A stretch of DNA of 64,000 nucleotides from a virus, in IMG/VR virus record IMGVR_UViG_3300047548_001372, positions 1-64,000 of that record, one strand, 5' to 3'. Each line of letters opens with the position of its first letter. The first letter of the stretch is position 1. This document shows positions 20,408 to 29,203 of the stretch, piece after piece. The notes under the pieces were generated by a model. The model was not told the origin of the DNA and did not search any database. It worked only from the letters and a program-made list of their open reading frames with translations. The translations under genes and the position numbers were made by a program.

Positions 20408-22393
20408 TTATTTATCATACCTGCTGCTAACCTTTGGATCTACTGATGTACCTTCATACTTTCCTACTTCATGTGCTACGTTTGGTAATACTTCTGCGAT
20501 AGATTGTTCCATAGTGGTTTTTAGTAGTAGCGCGCATGCTTCTACATAATCATCATCACATTCTACCACAATTTCATCATGAACGCAAATGATCATTGCT
20601 GCTTTGCTACGATCAACCTGCTCCCAAAACAATTGAATTGCACGCTTGGTCATGGTAGCAGAACTGCTCTGAATACTTGCATTCTTCCCTTCACGCTCTG
20701 CTGCAAGCCTCTTCCATTTATCAAAGAATGTATTCTGATCCCAGTTTCTACGTCTACCCCAAGCATCAACTACATATCCGTCACGTACCGCTTTACGAGC
20801 GTTACCATTCAGATACCCAGCAGTAGTAGGGAAGAGAGAATACCAGCGTTCAATAAGATCATCACCATCTTGAGGGGTAATCTTATATCCTTGTGATGCA
20901 AGCATGACGTTTAACGTTTCAGCTAGGTTTCTACCAGTTGTACCATAGGCAATTCCATAACTCAATGTCTTTGCTGCATCTCTCCAGTACTTGTGTGGTT
21001 CTTTCTTCTTGTTTTGTGGAGTAATGTCAGTGTATTTTAGTACCTCGCGCACTACATACGTATGCACATCACCACGTAAGATCTCATCTAGTAGGTTCTT
21101 GTCGTTACTTAGTGCAGCAAGGATAACTAACTCAATACTTGCAAAGTCTGCAATAAGTAGCTTTCTTCCAGGTGGTGCTTCAATACAGTTGCGAATTGAA
21201 TACTTTCCTAATCCTAACAGTTGTAGTTTCTTATCTGTAGGAACATTCTGGAAGTTCGGTCGGGTAGAAGAGTATCTTCCAGTAGCCATTGCACCAAGGC
21301 TGTTGAAGGATGGATGTACTCTACTAGTTTTTGGATTAACTGCATCAAGAATACCATGGATAAACGTACTAAGCAAGATGCGTGCGCCCTTCAAAAACCC
21401 TAATGCACGCAAATACTTATTCTCAATACCAGGATACCCATCAATAGCAGAAGCAATCTCTTCATCATCAACAAAATCACTGTAGTTAAAGTCAAACTTT
21501 GTATTCTTCTTTTTCTTTTTACGCTGCTCTAATTCCCATCGTTGAACGTCCTTCACATTCAATGACGGAACATCTACACCAACTTTTAGTAGCATAGCCT
21601 TGAGCTGATCATTACTACTTGTGTTTACACAACTATAACCATCTTTGGTAAAGACAATAGTGTCTGCTGCTCCTTGACTGATAAAGAGATCTTGTAAAAC
21701 TTTATCAGCCACGCGCACATATTCACTGAATGGGCCAATCATCGCAGAGAGCATTTCAGTATTTACATACACACCAGTATATTCCATCATTGCGGTAGGA
21801 GCAATGATAGCCATCTCTAAGTGATAGACACGAGTAAGTCCCTTCTCCTTAATTTCTTTCATCTGTTGATCATAGATTGGTAGAAGATAGGTTGTATCAT
21901 CTGCTGCATATTGTAGTTCTTCATTACTGAAGAATGATTCTGTGCGATTGATAAAACCCTCGCGCACACTCTTATCTCTAGTAATATTGAGACGACGCTT
22001 GCTTACATCAGCAAGACTAAAACCAACCTTATATCCTACTGCCCAGATAAGACGATCTGCAATCATGGTATCGTGCATTGATACCATAGCAATACCATGG
22101 TGATAGAAGATCTTATAATCATACGTAAGGTTATGACCAATCTTAAGAATATGTGGATTTTCCAATACTTCCTTAAAAATACTCATCGGTAGTTTTGTCA
22201 TATCAAAGACAAAGCTATCATCACCATCAATTGGTGCGCGGGTACTTAAAGACACCAACAACGGTCTAGCCTGATACGGATCAAGAGATGTCGTTTCAGT
22301 ATCCACCCCAAGAATAGTATCATCCATCCAAGAGAGATCCTGTATTGCTGATAGGATAATAGCTGCTTGTGATTTGTTTGTAATATACTTCAT
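20408..22393 (-). CDS. polA: Family A DNA polymerase with 3'-5' exonuclease
   Basis: 661 residues. Exonuclease domain first: Exo I D31-x-E33 and H-N-L-T-Y-D-Y (Exo II), Y-x-x-x-D (Exo III). Polymerase motifs: A at about 415 (L-L-I-A-D-F-A-S-I-E-L, where D-Y-S-Q-I-E-L-R is usual), B about 475-485 (K-T-L-S-Y-G-I-A-Y-G), C V-H-D-E at 604-607. No 5'-nuclease domain, so it is Klenow-like, as typical for phage replicases. In motif A the usual Arg after IEL is Val. ATG overlaps the stop of the 22390 gene by ATGA. Confidence 0.93.
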   Translation of the reverse strand: MKYITNKSQAAIILSAIQDLSWMDDTILGVDTETTSLDPYQARPLLVSLSTRAPIDGDDSFVFDMTKLPMSIFKEVLENPHILKIGHNLTYDYKIFYHHGIAMVSMHDTMIADRLIWAVGYKVGFSLADVSKRRLNITRDKSVREGFINRTESFFSNEELQYAADDTTYLLPIYDQQMKEIKEKGLTRVYHLEMAIIAPTAMMEYTGVYVNTEMLSAMIGPFSEYVRVADKVLQDLFISQGAADTIVFTKDGYSCVNTSSNDQLKAMLLKVGVDVPSLNVKDVQRWELEQRKKKKKNTKFDFNYSDFVDDEEIASAIDGYPGIENKYLRALGFLKGARILLSTFIHGILDAVNPKTSRVHPSFNSLGAMATGRYSSTRPNFQNVPTDKKLQLLGLGKYSIRNCIEAPPGRKLLIADFASIELVILAALSNDKNLLDEILRGDVHTYVVREVLKYTDITPQNKKKEPHKYWRDAAKTLSYGIAYGTTGRNLAETLNVMLASQGYKITPQDGDDLIERWYSLFPTTAGYLNGNARKAVRDGYVVDAWGRRRNWDQNTFFDKWKRLAAEREGKNASIQSSSATMTKRAIQLFWEQVDRSKAAMIICVHDEIVVECDDDYVEACALLLKTTMEQSIAEVLPNVAHEVGKYEGTSVDPKVSSRYDK

Positions 22394-22791
22394 ACGCGCA
22401 CAAAACTTTCTTTATCAACGCTAGTTACAGCTGATCCAGCAATCTTCACGACAAACGACCCAGTAGCCGACCCAGTCTCCGACCCAGTTACATTTGGTCT
22501 AATAGTAACACATGCGACGCCAATTGTCCAATCAACATCTTCATCTACAAAAACCAACTCATTCTGATTATCAAAGACTAGTTTGATAAGTGTGGGTGAA
22601 TAGGCTTTACCATCTTCACCCACACGCTTCTCTGGAGCTAGTTTAAAACCTGTTGTTTTCTGTATGGCAATGTCAGTAAGTATACCACAAAACTCATGTG
22701 TGTCAAATGTGATTATACACGCATGACCTAACAGTGTATAAAATAAACTACGAATAGCTTCAACTCTCTGCTGCTGTCCTTTTGTTGCCAT
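22390..22791 (-). CDS. Unknown protein upstream of the polymerase (133 aa)
   Basis: Not recognised. N-terminal basic helix, small beta-barrel-like middle (ACIITFDTHEFCGILTDI; LVFVDEDVDWTIGVACVTI), then a T-G-S-E-T-G-S-A-T-G-S repeat linker before the C-terminus. Preceded by three 13-bp tandem repeats (22802-22840) that include its leader. Coupled to the polymerase by ATGA. Confidence 0.75.
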   Translation of the reverse strand: MATKGQQQRVEAIRSLFYTLLGHACIITFDTHEFCGILTDIAIQKTTGFKLAPEKRVGEDGKAYSPTLIKLVFDNQNELVFVDEDVDWTIGVACVTIRPNVTGSETGSATGSFVVKIAGSAVTSVDKESFVRV

Positions 22792-22801
22792 ACATACTCC
22801 T

Positions 22802-22840
22802 AACTGATTATACTAACTGTTTATACTAGCTGTTTATACT
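22802..22840. repeat. Three tandem 13-bp repeats between two replication genes
   Basis: AACTGATTATACT, AACTGTTTATACT and AGCTGTTTATACT follow each other without gaps. The third overlaps the 3' end of the 22834 gene. Confidence 0.85.
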
Positions 22841-23934
22841 TCTACTGCTGATAGTACTTTATACATAAGATCTCGTAGGAAGTATAAAGGCATAAAGTAT
22901 ATCGTCTTTTCAGCCTTATTGATATAGAGTGAGATCTTTGCAAATCGTACGCTTATACTTTCCCCCGCACTATCTTGAATAAACTGAACTTTCATAGCGT
23001 TCTCAATTGCATCGAGAAACATCATGATATTTGGTGAATACTTTACTGAATTATCTTTTCTCATACTAGGATTACCACGATGCGTAGAGATGTATGACCA
23101 ATTCTCTGTAGTAGGTGATGAAAGCATATACTCTAGTATAGCACGATCACAGTCATATGTCAAGAGCTTTCGTACAGCCTCTTCTGTCAGCAATGCACAG
23201 TAAAATGGTGTGTCATGAAAATGCAATACAATAGTACCTAGCTTTGCGCGGGTAACGTATACCTCATTCTCTAACTGATCAAACCATTCATCACCTTTAA
23301 AAATAATAGCAGGACGATTGTAACGTAGCTTTGCGGTCATCTTACATTCAACAATCATCATCCCATCTTCATACCGCTTATCATCTACCTGAACGTATAA
23401 AGGAACCATAACATCACCCTTCCAACTTCTTCCTGCTCCTGATAACGGTACCCTTTTCCCTTTCAGGTATTTTGCTACATAGTTTTCCATTCTCCGCGCA
23501 CGATCTTTATTTAATCTATTTGTTTTTGCACGATCTTCCATAATTTCCTTTCTTCCAGCATTGCCTGATTTTGTCAGCTGCTTGGACGGCTTTCCTCGTA
23601 CAAGCACCCTTGCTACAGACTGCTGGAATATGTATTCATGAATATTATCCTTTCCCACTAATCTATATCGCTCATCAACAAAGCCTGGCTTTGTTACTGG
23701 AATATCCTTTGTTCTTGCATTAAACGCCTTAGACACCCCAGGATCAATGTCCTGGAGTGTCTTTGGAAAGCGTAGTGTAGTATCTGCTGGTTTAGGTGCT
23801 CTGCTGTGCATTGAACGCTGTAGAGTGTATTTCCTTGAGCGCACAATACCCAACCTCTTTTCCAGTTTTTCTACTCCTAATAACCTTCCTTTAAATCTAC
23901 GTTTTACTTTTGTATGTACCTTTGTGCGCGGCAT
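22834..23934 (-). CDS. PD-(D/E)xK endonuclease, Holliday-junction-resolvase-like
   Basis: 366 residues. The first ~150 are very basic and Arg/Lys-rich. A nuclease core follows: R-V-P-L-S-G-A-G-R-S-W-K-G-D (about 162-175, D = metal ligand) and I-V-E-C-K (about 195-199, E-x-K). The G-x-x-x-x-K-G-D plus E-x-K layout is that of archaeal/phage resolvase and VRR-type nucleases. Likely resolves branched DNA before packaging. Ends in Val-Glu-Val within TAGAAGTATAA. Confidence 0.78.
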   Translation of the reverse strand: MPRTKVHTKVKRRFKGRLLGVEKLEKRLGIVRSRKYTLQRSMHSRAPKPADTTLRFPKTLQDIDPGVSKAFNARTKDIPVTKPGFVDERYRLVGKDNIHEYIFQQSVARVLVRGKPSKQLTKSGNAGRKEIMEDRAKTNRLNKDRARRMENYVAKYLKGKRVPLSGAGRSWKGDVMVPLYVQVDDKRYEDGMMIVECKMTAKLRYNRPAIIFKGDEWFDQLENEVYVTRAKLGTIVLHFHDTPFYCALLTEEAVRKLLTYDCDRAILEYMLSSPTTENWSYISTHRGNPSMRKDNSVKYSPNIMMFLDAIENAMKVQFIQDSAGESISVRFAKISLYINKAEKTIYFMPLYFLRDLMYKVLSAVEV

Positions 23935-23936
23935 GC

Positions 23937-25184
23937 CTATACATCCATTCCCTTAAACCGCTGATATGGCCCACAGAAAAGGATAGACGTTGTACCAATA
24001 GGCCCAAAGCGATTCTTTAAGAAGTTCACTTCTACATTACGAACTTCTGTGTTGGTATCATCAGGATTAAGCAGAAACACCACATCTGCTACCTGTGCAA
24101 TCTCACCACTATCACGAATACCATCAAGCCCCTGACCATTGCGATTAAGTTGCGAGAGTGCTACAATGGTGATGTTTAATTCCTTGGCAAGAGCTTTTAG
24201 CGTTTCTGCTACTTCGCCAAGATCACTATTGGTATTTCCTGTTGGATTATGATTTACGATCTGAATATAGTCAAGGAATACTACACGTACACCATTCTGG
24301 ATGACATGCTCCCTAATTTCCTTTACCATCTTATAGAGCGTAATCTTTCCATTATCAATAACATACATTGGTAACTTTTGCAGTGTGGTAACAACACGCT
24401 CAATATCCTGTGTCTGCTCTGGTGTCAACCTACCACTTGCAATGTATCGGCTATCGATACTGAGTGTATCAGCAATCCATTTGACAAAGAGATCTTCTTT
24501 TGACATCTCAAGACTAAAGAATAGGCTTGGTGTAGGATCGTGATCACCATTGGTGTTAACCTGCCTTGCCATCTCTAGCATACTGTTCGCTACCAGTGTT
24601 GTCTTACCACCACCTGGCCCTGCTGCAAGTACAATAAAAGCCTTTGGCTTCCACTCACCACCCATTCGGATGTCCAACCAAGGCATACCAGTAGAAGCAA
24701 AACGATACTTCTTACCTAGCTTTGCGTGAAGATTACCAAGAAACTCTACAGCACCACCAGTAGTTGAACTATCTTCACCAGCACCTACTGCATGGAAGGA
24801 TAGTGATCGCATAATATCACCATCGCTAGGACTAAACTGGCTTGCAATAAACTCAAACTCTTCTGCTTTCTGCCGTGCAACACGCTTCGTAGCTAGACGC
24901 ACACAGTCATCAAATACCGCTGCAATAGATGTTGTGTGAGATGCAAGAAGCTCTCCTGGAACTTCACCCTTGAGATGCAGTGATAGACCTCTAAGATCAA
25001 GAGAGCCATACTGAGTAAAAGTATCACGTAGTGCGCGAAAGACAATAACACGCTCTTCAGTAAACATCACCTCATTAATACGATGAAGATAGACAGCGTT
25101 CTTTGGATCAAGAAGAGCTGCAAGTAGCTTCCACTCACTTACCTCATCAACGAACACATTGCTGAAAGAAATACTTTTTGTCAT
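23937..25184 (-). CDS. dnaB: Replicative DNA helicase, DnaB-like
   Basis: 415 residues from ATG 25184 (AAAGGTTC upstream; a longer frame starts in the previous gene). N-terminal helical domain, then a RecA-type ATPase with Walker A G-P-G-G-G-K-T-T (about 188-195), F-F-S-L-E-M-S (H1a region), V-V-F-L-D-Y-I-Q-I (Walker B), A-L-S-Q-L-N-R and K-N-R-F-G-P-x-G-T-T. Hexameric 5'-3' helicase at the phage fork, partner of the primase directly upstream. Confidence 0.92.
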   Translation of the reverse strand: MTKSISFSNVFVDEVSEWKLLAALLDPKNAVYLHRINEVMFTEERVIVFRALRDTFTQYGSLDLRGLSLHLKGEVPGELLASHTTSIAAVFDDCVRLATKRVARQKAEEFEFIASQFSPSDGDIMRSLSFHAVGAGEDSSTTGGAVEFLGNLHAKLGKKYRFASTGMPWLDIRMGGEWKPKAFIVLAAGPGGGKTTLVANSMLEMARQVNTNGDHDPTPSLFFSLEMSKEDLFVKWIADTLSIDSRYIASGRLTPEQTQDIERVVTTLQKLPMYVIDNGKITLYKMVKEIREHVIQNGVRVVFLDYIQIVNHNPTGNTNSDLGEVAETLKALAKELNITIVALSQLNRNGQGLDGIRDSGEIAQVADVVFLLNPDDTNTEVRNVEVNFLKNRFGPIGTTSILFCGPYQRFKGMDV

Positions 25185-25219
25185 AAAGAACCTTTCTAAT
25201 AGAGATACTGGTAGAGAGA

Positions 25220-26092
25220 TTAATAGCGAAATTGTAGCCACGTTTCATAAGGAAGCGCAGCTTGAAGAATACAGGGGAATAAGTCTGGTGCTTCTAGTAG
25301 GAATGAATCAATATCCATCTTCTCTTTACCTAATGACGGTAGTGTTGCTACTCGGCAGGTGTCGAAGTTGGATGCAATGTTTATCACTGCCCGCGCAATA
25401 GTATACCGCTGCTCTGGTTGTGTGTCAAATAGAATAATCACATCTTGACCATACTGCTGTCGAAAGCCTTTCCTCCATGTATTCATACCTGGAAGTGCTA
25501 TAGTAGGATATCCATGTTGAAATGCAATAGCGGCTTTAATTTCACCCTCTGTAAGAATGAGTGTTTTATTTTTTGATAGAAAGTAATTGTATGGATAATC
25601 TGCTCCTCTGAAGTATGTACTATGTCGTGGTGATTTGTATTTTTGTTCAGCTGTTTTTTCTAGTGTGCGCGCACGAATATCAGAAACCACACCATCAAAA
25701 CCTATATAAGGAAACGTAACACGATTAGCAAAAAATGCTTTTCCCTGAACTGCTAATCCAGCATGCCGTGCTACATCCGTACGATACCAGATAGCAGAAT
25801 CATCTGGACAATATCCAATACGTAGTTGAACAATTGTAGTATCTGTAAAGCCTCGTTGATATAACCATGCAGTAACTTCTGGTGTTAAGCAACTATGATA
25901 GTAGTTACTCATACGATCATAGTAATCACGAATATGATCAAGTAATGGGCTTCTAGTAAGTGTGGTTGTTTTTTCTACACCATCAATATAGGCTTTATAA
26001 CTACAACTAAAACAATACCCAAGATTATTATGACTAGTAATGTAAAAATTACTTTTACCACAATGTGGGCATTCCTCTTTTTTTCCAGACAT
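25220..26092 (-). CDS. dnaG: DNA primase, DnaG-type
   Basis: 290 residues from ATG 26092 (AAAGGTATATATT upstream). Zinc ribbon C8-x-x-C11 / C27-x-x-C30, then a catalytic core with Toprim motif L-T-E-G-E-I-K-A-A about residue 180 and I-I-L-F-D-T-Q (about 222) where a D-x-D is usual; the second Asp is Gln here. Short form lacking the DnaB-binding C-terminal domain. Makes RNA primers for the lagging strand. Confidence 0.9.
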   Translation of the reverse strand: MSGKKEECPHCGKSNFYITSHNNLGYCFSCSYKAYIDGVEKTTTLTRSPLLDHIRDYYDRMSNYYHSCLTPEVTAWLYQRGFTDTTIVQLRIGYCPDDSAIWYRTDVARHAGLAVQGKAFFANRVTFPYIGFDGVVSDIRARTLEKTAEQKYKSPRHSTYFRGADYPYNYFLSKNKTLILTEGEIKAAIAFQHGYPTIALPGMNTWRKGFRQQYGQDVIILFDTQPEQRYTIARAVINIASNFDTCRVATLPSLGKEKMDIDSFLLEAPDLFPCILQAALPYETWLQFRY

Positions 26093-26105
26093 AATATATA
26101 CCTTT

Positions 26106-26156
26106 ATAACAAAGAGTATAACAAAAAGTATAACAGAAAGATATAACAAAAAAGAT
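26106..26156. repeat. Four tandem ATAACA repeats in the primase leader
   Basis: ATAACAAAGAGT, ATAACAAAAAGT, ATAACAGAAAGAT and ATAACAAAAAAGAT lie in tandem (period 12-13) just upstream of the primase start. On the minus strand they create two TG-T-TATACT words, i.e. extended -10 elements, so this may be the promoter of the replication operon (26092 to 15969). Confidence 0.65.
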
Positions 26157-26182
26157 AGGGCATAGCCGAAACTATGCCCTAT
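26148..26182 (-). terminator. Terminator after the ssDNA-binding protein gene
   Basis: An 11-bp stem (26155-26165 with 26172-26182), 6-base loop, then ATC and six T on the minus strand. Separates the 26200 gene from the replication operon. Confidence 0.87.
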
Positions 26183-26199
26183 TTTCTATCTACCCTTAA

Positions 26200-27066
26200 C
26201 TACTCGCCGTCTTCTTCAGTTGCCCCTTCTAGTTGCGGGAAGAGTACAATACCAGAGTCCTTCATCACCTCATCAAAATCTTCACCGTCAAGCAGTGCGT
26301 TGATCACGCTATGTGGCCAAGGCTTCACCCAACTCTTCAGATCGTAGCGAGGAAGATTGACGTGCTCCTCTGCAAGAGGACGAAAATCACCAGCCACCTG
26401 AAACGCACGACGAGTATCAGTACCATCACCAGTTACACGCAGTGCAATATCAAACTCATACAACTGAAGCACACGATCCTCGTTATCTGGTGCGGTAACA
26501 CTACCTACAAGATCATTGAGTCCTTGCAGCATATGCTTACCACCAGGCTTACCATTACTGCCCTCTAGGATGCGCACCTGAAGCAATGGTGAAGGAGTAC
26601 CGTCTAGCTTTGTCGTAGTACCGTTGACTTCGACATAGTACTGATTATTCTCTGAAGGATAGGCAACCTTATTGTTTGGTAGCTTAATCACCTTCGTCTT
26701 ATCCAACACATTGATCGCAAAACGCTGCTTTGCCAGTACACGATCACGGTTAGGCTTACCATTTACCTCACGAGGAAGATCGTGGTACAGACGCTCCCAG
26801 ATAGGATTACTGAACGGCTTGTACGGATCAACCATCACGCGCTGCTGCCGCTGCTGTCCCTGCTTCATCACTGGGATCCAGTACTCTGCAAATGGTACTT
26901 CATCCTGCATCGCCATACCAGCTGACGTAACGTGCGGGAGAATACGAAACACACGACGCCCAGTACGATAAATACCACGCAGAGGATCAATCCATGGATT
27001 AACAAAATCTTCCGTAGAACCAGTACTAGCACCACGAGTGTTCTTCATGCTGTCACCAAATGCCAT
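26200..27066 (-). CDS. Probable single-stranded DNA-binding protein (gp32-like)
   Basis: 288 residues. Low-complexity N-terminus, then R-R-V-F-R-I-L-P, R-F-A-I-N-V-L-D-K (typical of gp32-like OB-fold cores), F-D-I-A-L-R-V-T-G-D-G, and a strongly acidic tail (EGATEEDGE) as in SSB and gp32 proteins that recruit partners. No zinc Cys set is seen, unlike T4 gp32. It stands alone between its own promoter and terminator, as expected for an abundant protein. GC-richer codon use than the neighbours. Confidence 0.68.
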   Translation of the reverse strand: MAFGDSMKNTRGASTGSTEDFVNPWIDPLRGIYRTGRRVFRILPHVTSAGMAMQDEVPFAEYWIPVMKQGQQRQQRVMVDPYKPFSNPIWERLYHDLPREVNGKPNRDRVLAKQRFAINVLDKTKVIKLPNNKVAYPSENNQYYVEVNGTTTKLDGTPSPLLQVRILEGSNGKPGGKHMLQGLNDLVGSVTAPDNEDRVLQLYEFDIALRVTGDGTDTRRAFQVAGDFRPLAEEHVNLPRYDLKSWVKPWPHSVINALLDGEDFDEVMKDSGIVLFPQLEGATEEDGE

Positions 27067-27124
27067 AGTAGACCTCCATTCAGTATTGTCTAGCTGCTGT
27101 ACATCAGCTGCTCTTCATATTGTC

Positions 27125-27179
27125 AGTATATCACGAGTAATGCTTGTTGTCAAGTGGTTTATGTTAGCGTTGTGTTAGC
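27125..27179 (-). promoter_or_regulatory. TAACA-box promoter without hairpin arms, for the SSB-like gene
   Basis: TATACT (27125-27130), TTGACA (27148-27153), 17-bp spacer, then 8 bp and two CTAACA words with 11-bp period (27162-27178). Same architecture as the small-gene modules 11 kb away but with no GC-rich inverted repeat. Confidence 0.85.
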
Positions 27180-27489
27180 GAATTAGTTTTGTTGTTGTTG
27201 TTGTGTGTGGATTGTAATCTTCTGCCTGCATAACCCTCTGTATAAACTGCTCAAACTCTTTAGGATCAACACGGTTAATGGTAAGATCCACAGAGTCCCA
27301 TGGCATCTGTAGAAGAATTGGCCCATTTGTTGCTACAATCCCTGTAAGAATCTCTTGCACTTCAGGATTCCAAATAATGATAGACTGCATATTAGAATCG
27401 ATAGCGATGTATACCTTTGCCTCTTCTCTAAATGATACCCTCTGCGTTTCTTGCTCTTGTACTGGTTCTTGTGTCATGTCTTGTGTCAT
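27175..27489 (-). CDS. Unknown protein (104 aa)
   Basis: Not recognised. Gln/Glu-rich N-terminus, beta-rich middle (KVYIAIDSNMQSIIIWNP, ILLQMPWDSVDLTI), helix, then a poly-Thr tail (TTTTT) encoded by a GTT repeat. The stop falls in the TAACA box of the next promoter. Confidence 0.72.
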   Translation of the reverse strand: MTQDMTQEPVQEQETQRVSFREEAKVYIAIDSNMQSIIIWNPEVQEILTGIVATNGPILLQMPWDSVDLTINRVDPKEFEQFIQRVMQAEDYNPHTTTTTKLIR

Positions 27490-27519
27490 GTGTTACTCCT
27501 TTTTATTCTTGCCCGCGCA

Positions 27520-27738
27520 TTACGCACACCATCGTTCAAAGCTCATTGCATCAACCTTCATGATCTCTTGAGCCATCTCAATAAGATCTACCCGATCACA
27601 GTCCATGTGGTTTGCTACATAGTTTACAAACAGTTTAAGTAATTCATCTTCTACAATATGCGCCATTTCATGATCTCCGATTGATGCGTAAGTTGAGATC
27701 TCTTCGATACGTTCGCGCACATGCTCAATGGTTAGCAT
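27520..27738 (-). CDS. Unknown small helical protein (72 aa)
   Basis: Not recognised. Almost entirely helical and acidic, ending E-R-W-C-A. Part of a run of four small helical proteins (27520-28903) that are probably cotranscribed. Confidence 0.72.
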   Translation of the reverse strand: MLTIEHVRERIEEISTYASIGDHEMAHIVEDELLKLFVNYVANHMDCDRVDLIEMAQEIMKVDAMSFERWCA

Positions 27739-27750
27739 AAGTATGCTCCT

Positions 27751-28125
27751 TTACACTACATATCTAGAATCGTAACGATCTCCGATAGTTGTATCAGTAG
27801 CGATCTGTTTTGCATTGATAACTTCAATGTCTAGTATAGCAGATTCCCACATAGCGTAATAATGATCAAGTAAAACTACTTCTCGTAAACTTTGCTCTTC
27901 TCTTACATAGAAGATAAAGCTCTCTTGAATAAGATCCATGACTAATTCACGTGCGTGATGTACTGCTAAGCCTAGATGATGTAGTGCAAGTAGGTAACTA
28001 TGGTAGTTATTTTGATTACAGTTTTGAAATGTATTCAACTTATTTTTTAACAGTTGATACTGAATATACATTTTTCTAATAACTTCTATTGCTTGATCTT
28101 CGCTTGCTGTTCGTTCGTTACTCAT
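27751..28125 (-). CDS. Unknown helical protein (124 aa)
   Basis: Not recognised. Helical, with Y-H-S-Y-L-L-A-L-H-H-L-G and E-L-V-M-D-L-I-Q-E segments and a C-terminal W-E-S-A-I-L-D-I-E. Similar in size and helix order to the two proteins upstream; distant relation to the YHTN family cannot be judged by eye. Confidence 0.72.
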   Translation of the reverse strand: MSNERTASEDQAIEVIRKMYIQYQLLKNKLNTFQNCNQNNYHSYLLALHHLGLAVHHARELVMDLIQESFIFYVREEQSLREVVLLDHYYAMWESAILDIEVINAKQIATDTTIGDRYDSRYVV

Positions 28126-28136
28126 AGCGATCCTTT

Positions 28137-28508
28137 CTATTCTGTGCGCGCACAGTATACACTACTATACCACAACTCATAAATAATATGCAAAGATGAA
28201 AGGGGTGAGTAGGATACATTATTCCTTTCCAGACTAGCAAGAAGTAGATCACGAACAAACTCTTGTGACATAATCTTACCTGCGTTTATCGCAGAGATGC
28301 TATCGGATACGCGACGTGGTAGGCTGTATGGTGTGTAGATAAGTGCAGAATCAAACGCATCGATAGTTCGCTCTAATGCTACGTAGCAATGATAGATGTC
28401 CATAATCTCATTTGGATCTGCGTTATGGATAATCGATTCCTCAGGCTCATTCCGAAAAGCCTTTCGTTGATTATAAGCAATAGGTGTTGAAAGATCTTTG
28501 TTATTCAT
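28137..28508 (-). CDS. Unknown helical protein (123 aa)
   Basis: Not recognised. Contains D-I-Y-H-C-Y-V-A-L-E-R, F-V-R-D-L-L-L-A-S-L-E-R and I-I-Y-E-L-W-Y segments that align in order with the 27751 protein, suggesting an old duplication. Its ATG overlaps the stop of the 28508 gene. A perfect palindrome CTGTGCGCGCACAG sits at its 3' end. Confidence 0.72.
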   Translation of the reverse strand: MNNKDLSTPIAYNQRKAFRNEPEESIIHNADPNEIMDIYHCYVALERTIDAFDSALIYTPYSLPRRVSDSISAINAGKIMSQEFVRDLLLASLERNNVSYSPLSSLHIIYELWYSSVYCARTE

Positions 28509-28903
28509 TAAAATGCCTCAAAGCTATCAGAAGTATCACTAGGCGTGTCGAAGAACGCTGCCGAGTTGGTAAGCATAGCCAAATCAAGCGCAGCAAGTAC
28601 GTGATCGCCATCCTCGTCACGATCTACACCATGAAGTTTCCAAAAAAGTGACGTAAACTCAGCCTCCATATACCCAATAACATATTGGTATCCAATATGT
28701 TCCCAAGGTTGAAGATTGTGCGTGTTATTTTTTGCATTTGTAATAAACTTCTGCACAAAATCTAGAGCCTCCTCTAAAGCCTCATGGGACGATGCGTTAT
28801 GAACTGCTGCTGTTGCACCAATAAAACCTGAAAGAAGCAGTGTGCGTACATTCGCAATAAACGCATCCTTACGATCCTCAAGCATCTTAATATGATCTTC
28901 CAT
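28508..28903 (-). CDS. Unknown helical protein (131 aa)
   Basis: Not recognised. Starts with a coiled-coil-like helix (HIKMLEDRKDAFIANVRTLL), then further helices and an acidic/Ser tail. First gene after the promoter at 28954-28982. Confidence 0.73.
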   Translation of the reverse strand: MEDHIKMLEDRKDAFIANVRTLLLSGFIGATAAVHNASSHEALEEALDFVQKFITNAKNNTHNLQPWEHIGYQYVIGYMEAEFTSLFWKLHGVDRDEDGDHVLAALDLAMLTNSAAFFDTPSDTSDSFEAF

Positions 28904-28953
28904 AATGCTTCCTTTCTTGCTTTTCTTTATGCTTGCTTTTTCTTACCACGAAC

Positions 28954-28998
28954 ATCATAGCACAAGTCAAGCATCCTGTCAATAGGTAATTTTACCTA
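28954..28998 (-). promoter_or_regulatory. Promoter with TAGGTA/TACCTA operator-like palindrome
   Basis: TATGAT (28954-28959), TTGACA (28977-28982), 17-bp spacer. Directly upstream of the -35 lies TAGGTAAAATTACCTA (28983-28998), 6-bp arms around AAAT. The rightward promoter at 54099 carries the same kind of element in the same place. Confidence 0.82.
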
Positions 28999-29012
28999 TG
29001 TGTGCGCGAGTA

Positions 29013-29198
29013 CTAATACCCTAATTCCTTTTCCACATCACGAGTAAAATCATTCATCCCATCAAGAATAATCTTACGTAGTGTTGGTGTAACTAGATTT
29101 TGTTTTTCTAATTCTAAGAGCATACGCTTAATATACTTCCCGCGCAAATGTAGTAAAACCCTCTGAGTAATAGTTTTCTGTCGTAATTCTGTAAGCAT
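29013..29198 (-). CDS. Unknown small helical protein (61 aa)
   Basis: Not recognised. Basic helical peptide (RQKTITQRVLLHLRGKYIKR). Six bases after the stop of the glycosyltransferase gene, so cotranscribed with it. Confidence 0.68.
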   Translation of the reverse strand: MLTELRQKTITQRVLLHLRGKYIKRMLLELEKQNLVTPTLRKIILDGMNDFTRDVEKELGY

Positions 29199-29203
29199 TC
29201 CCT

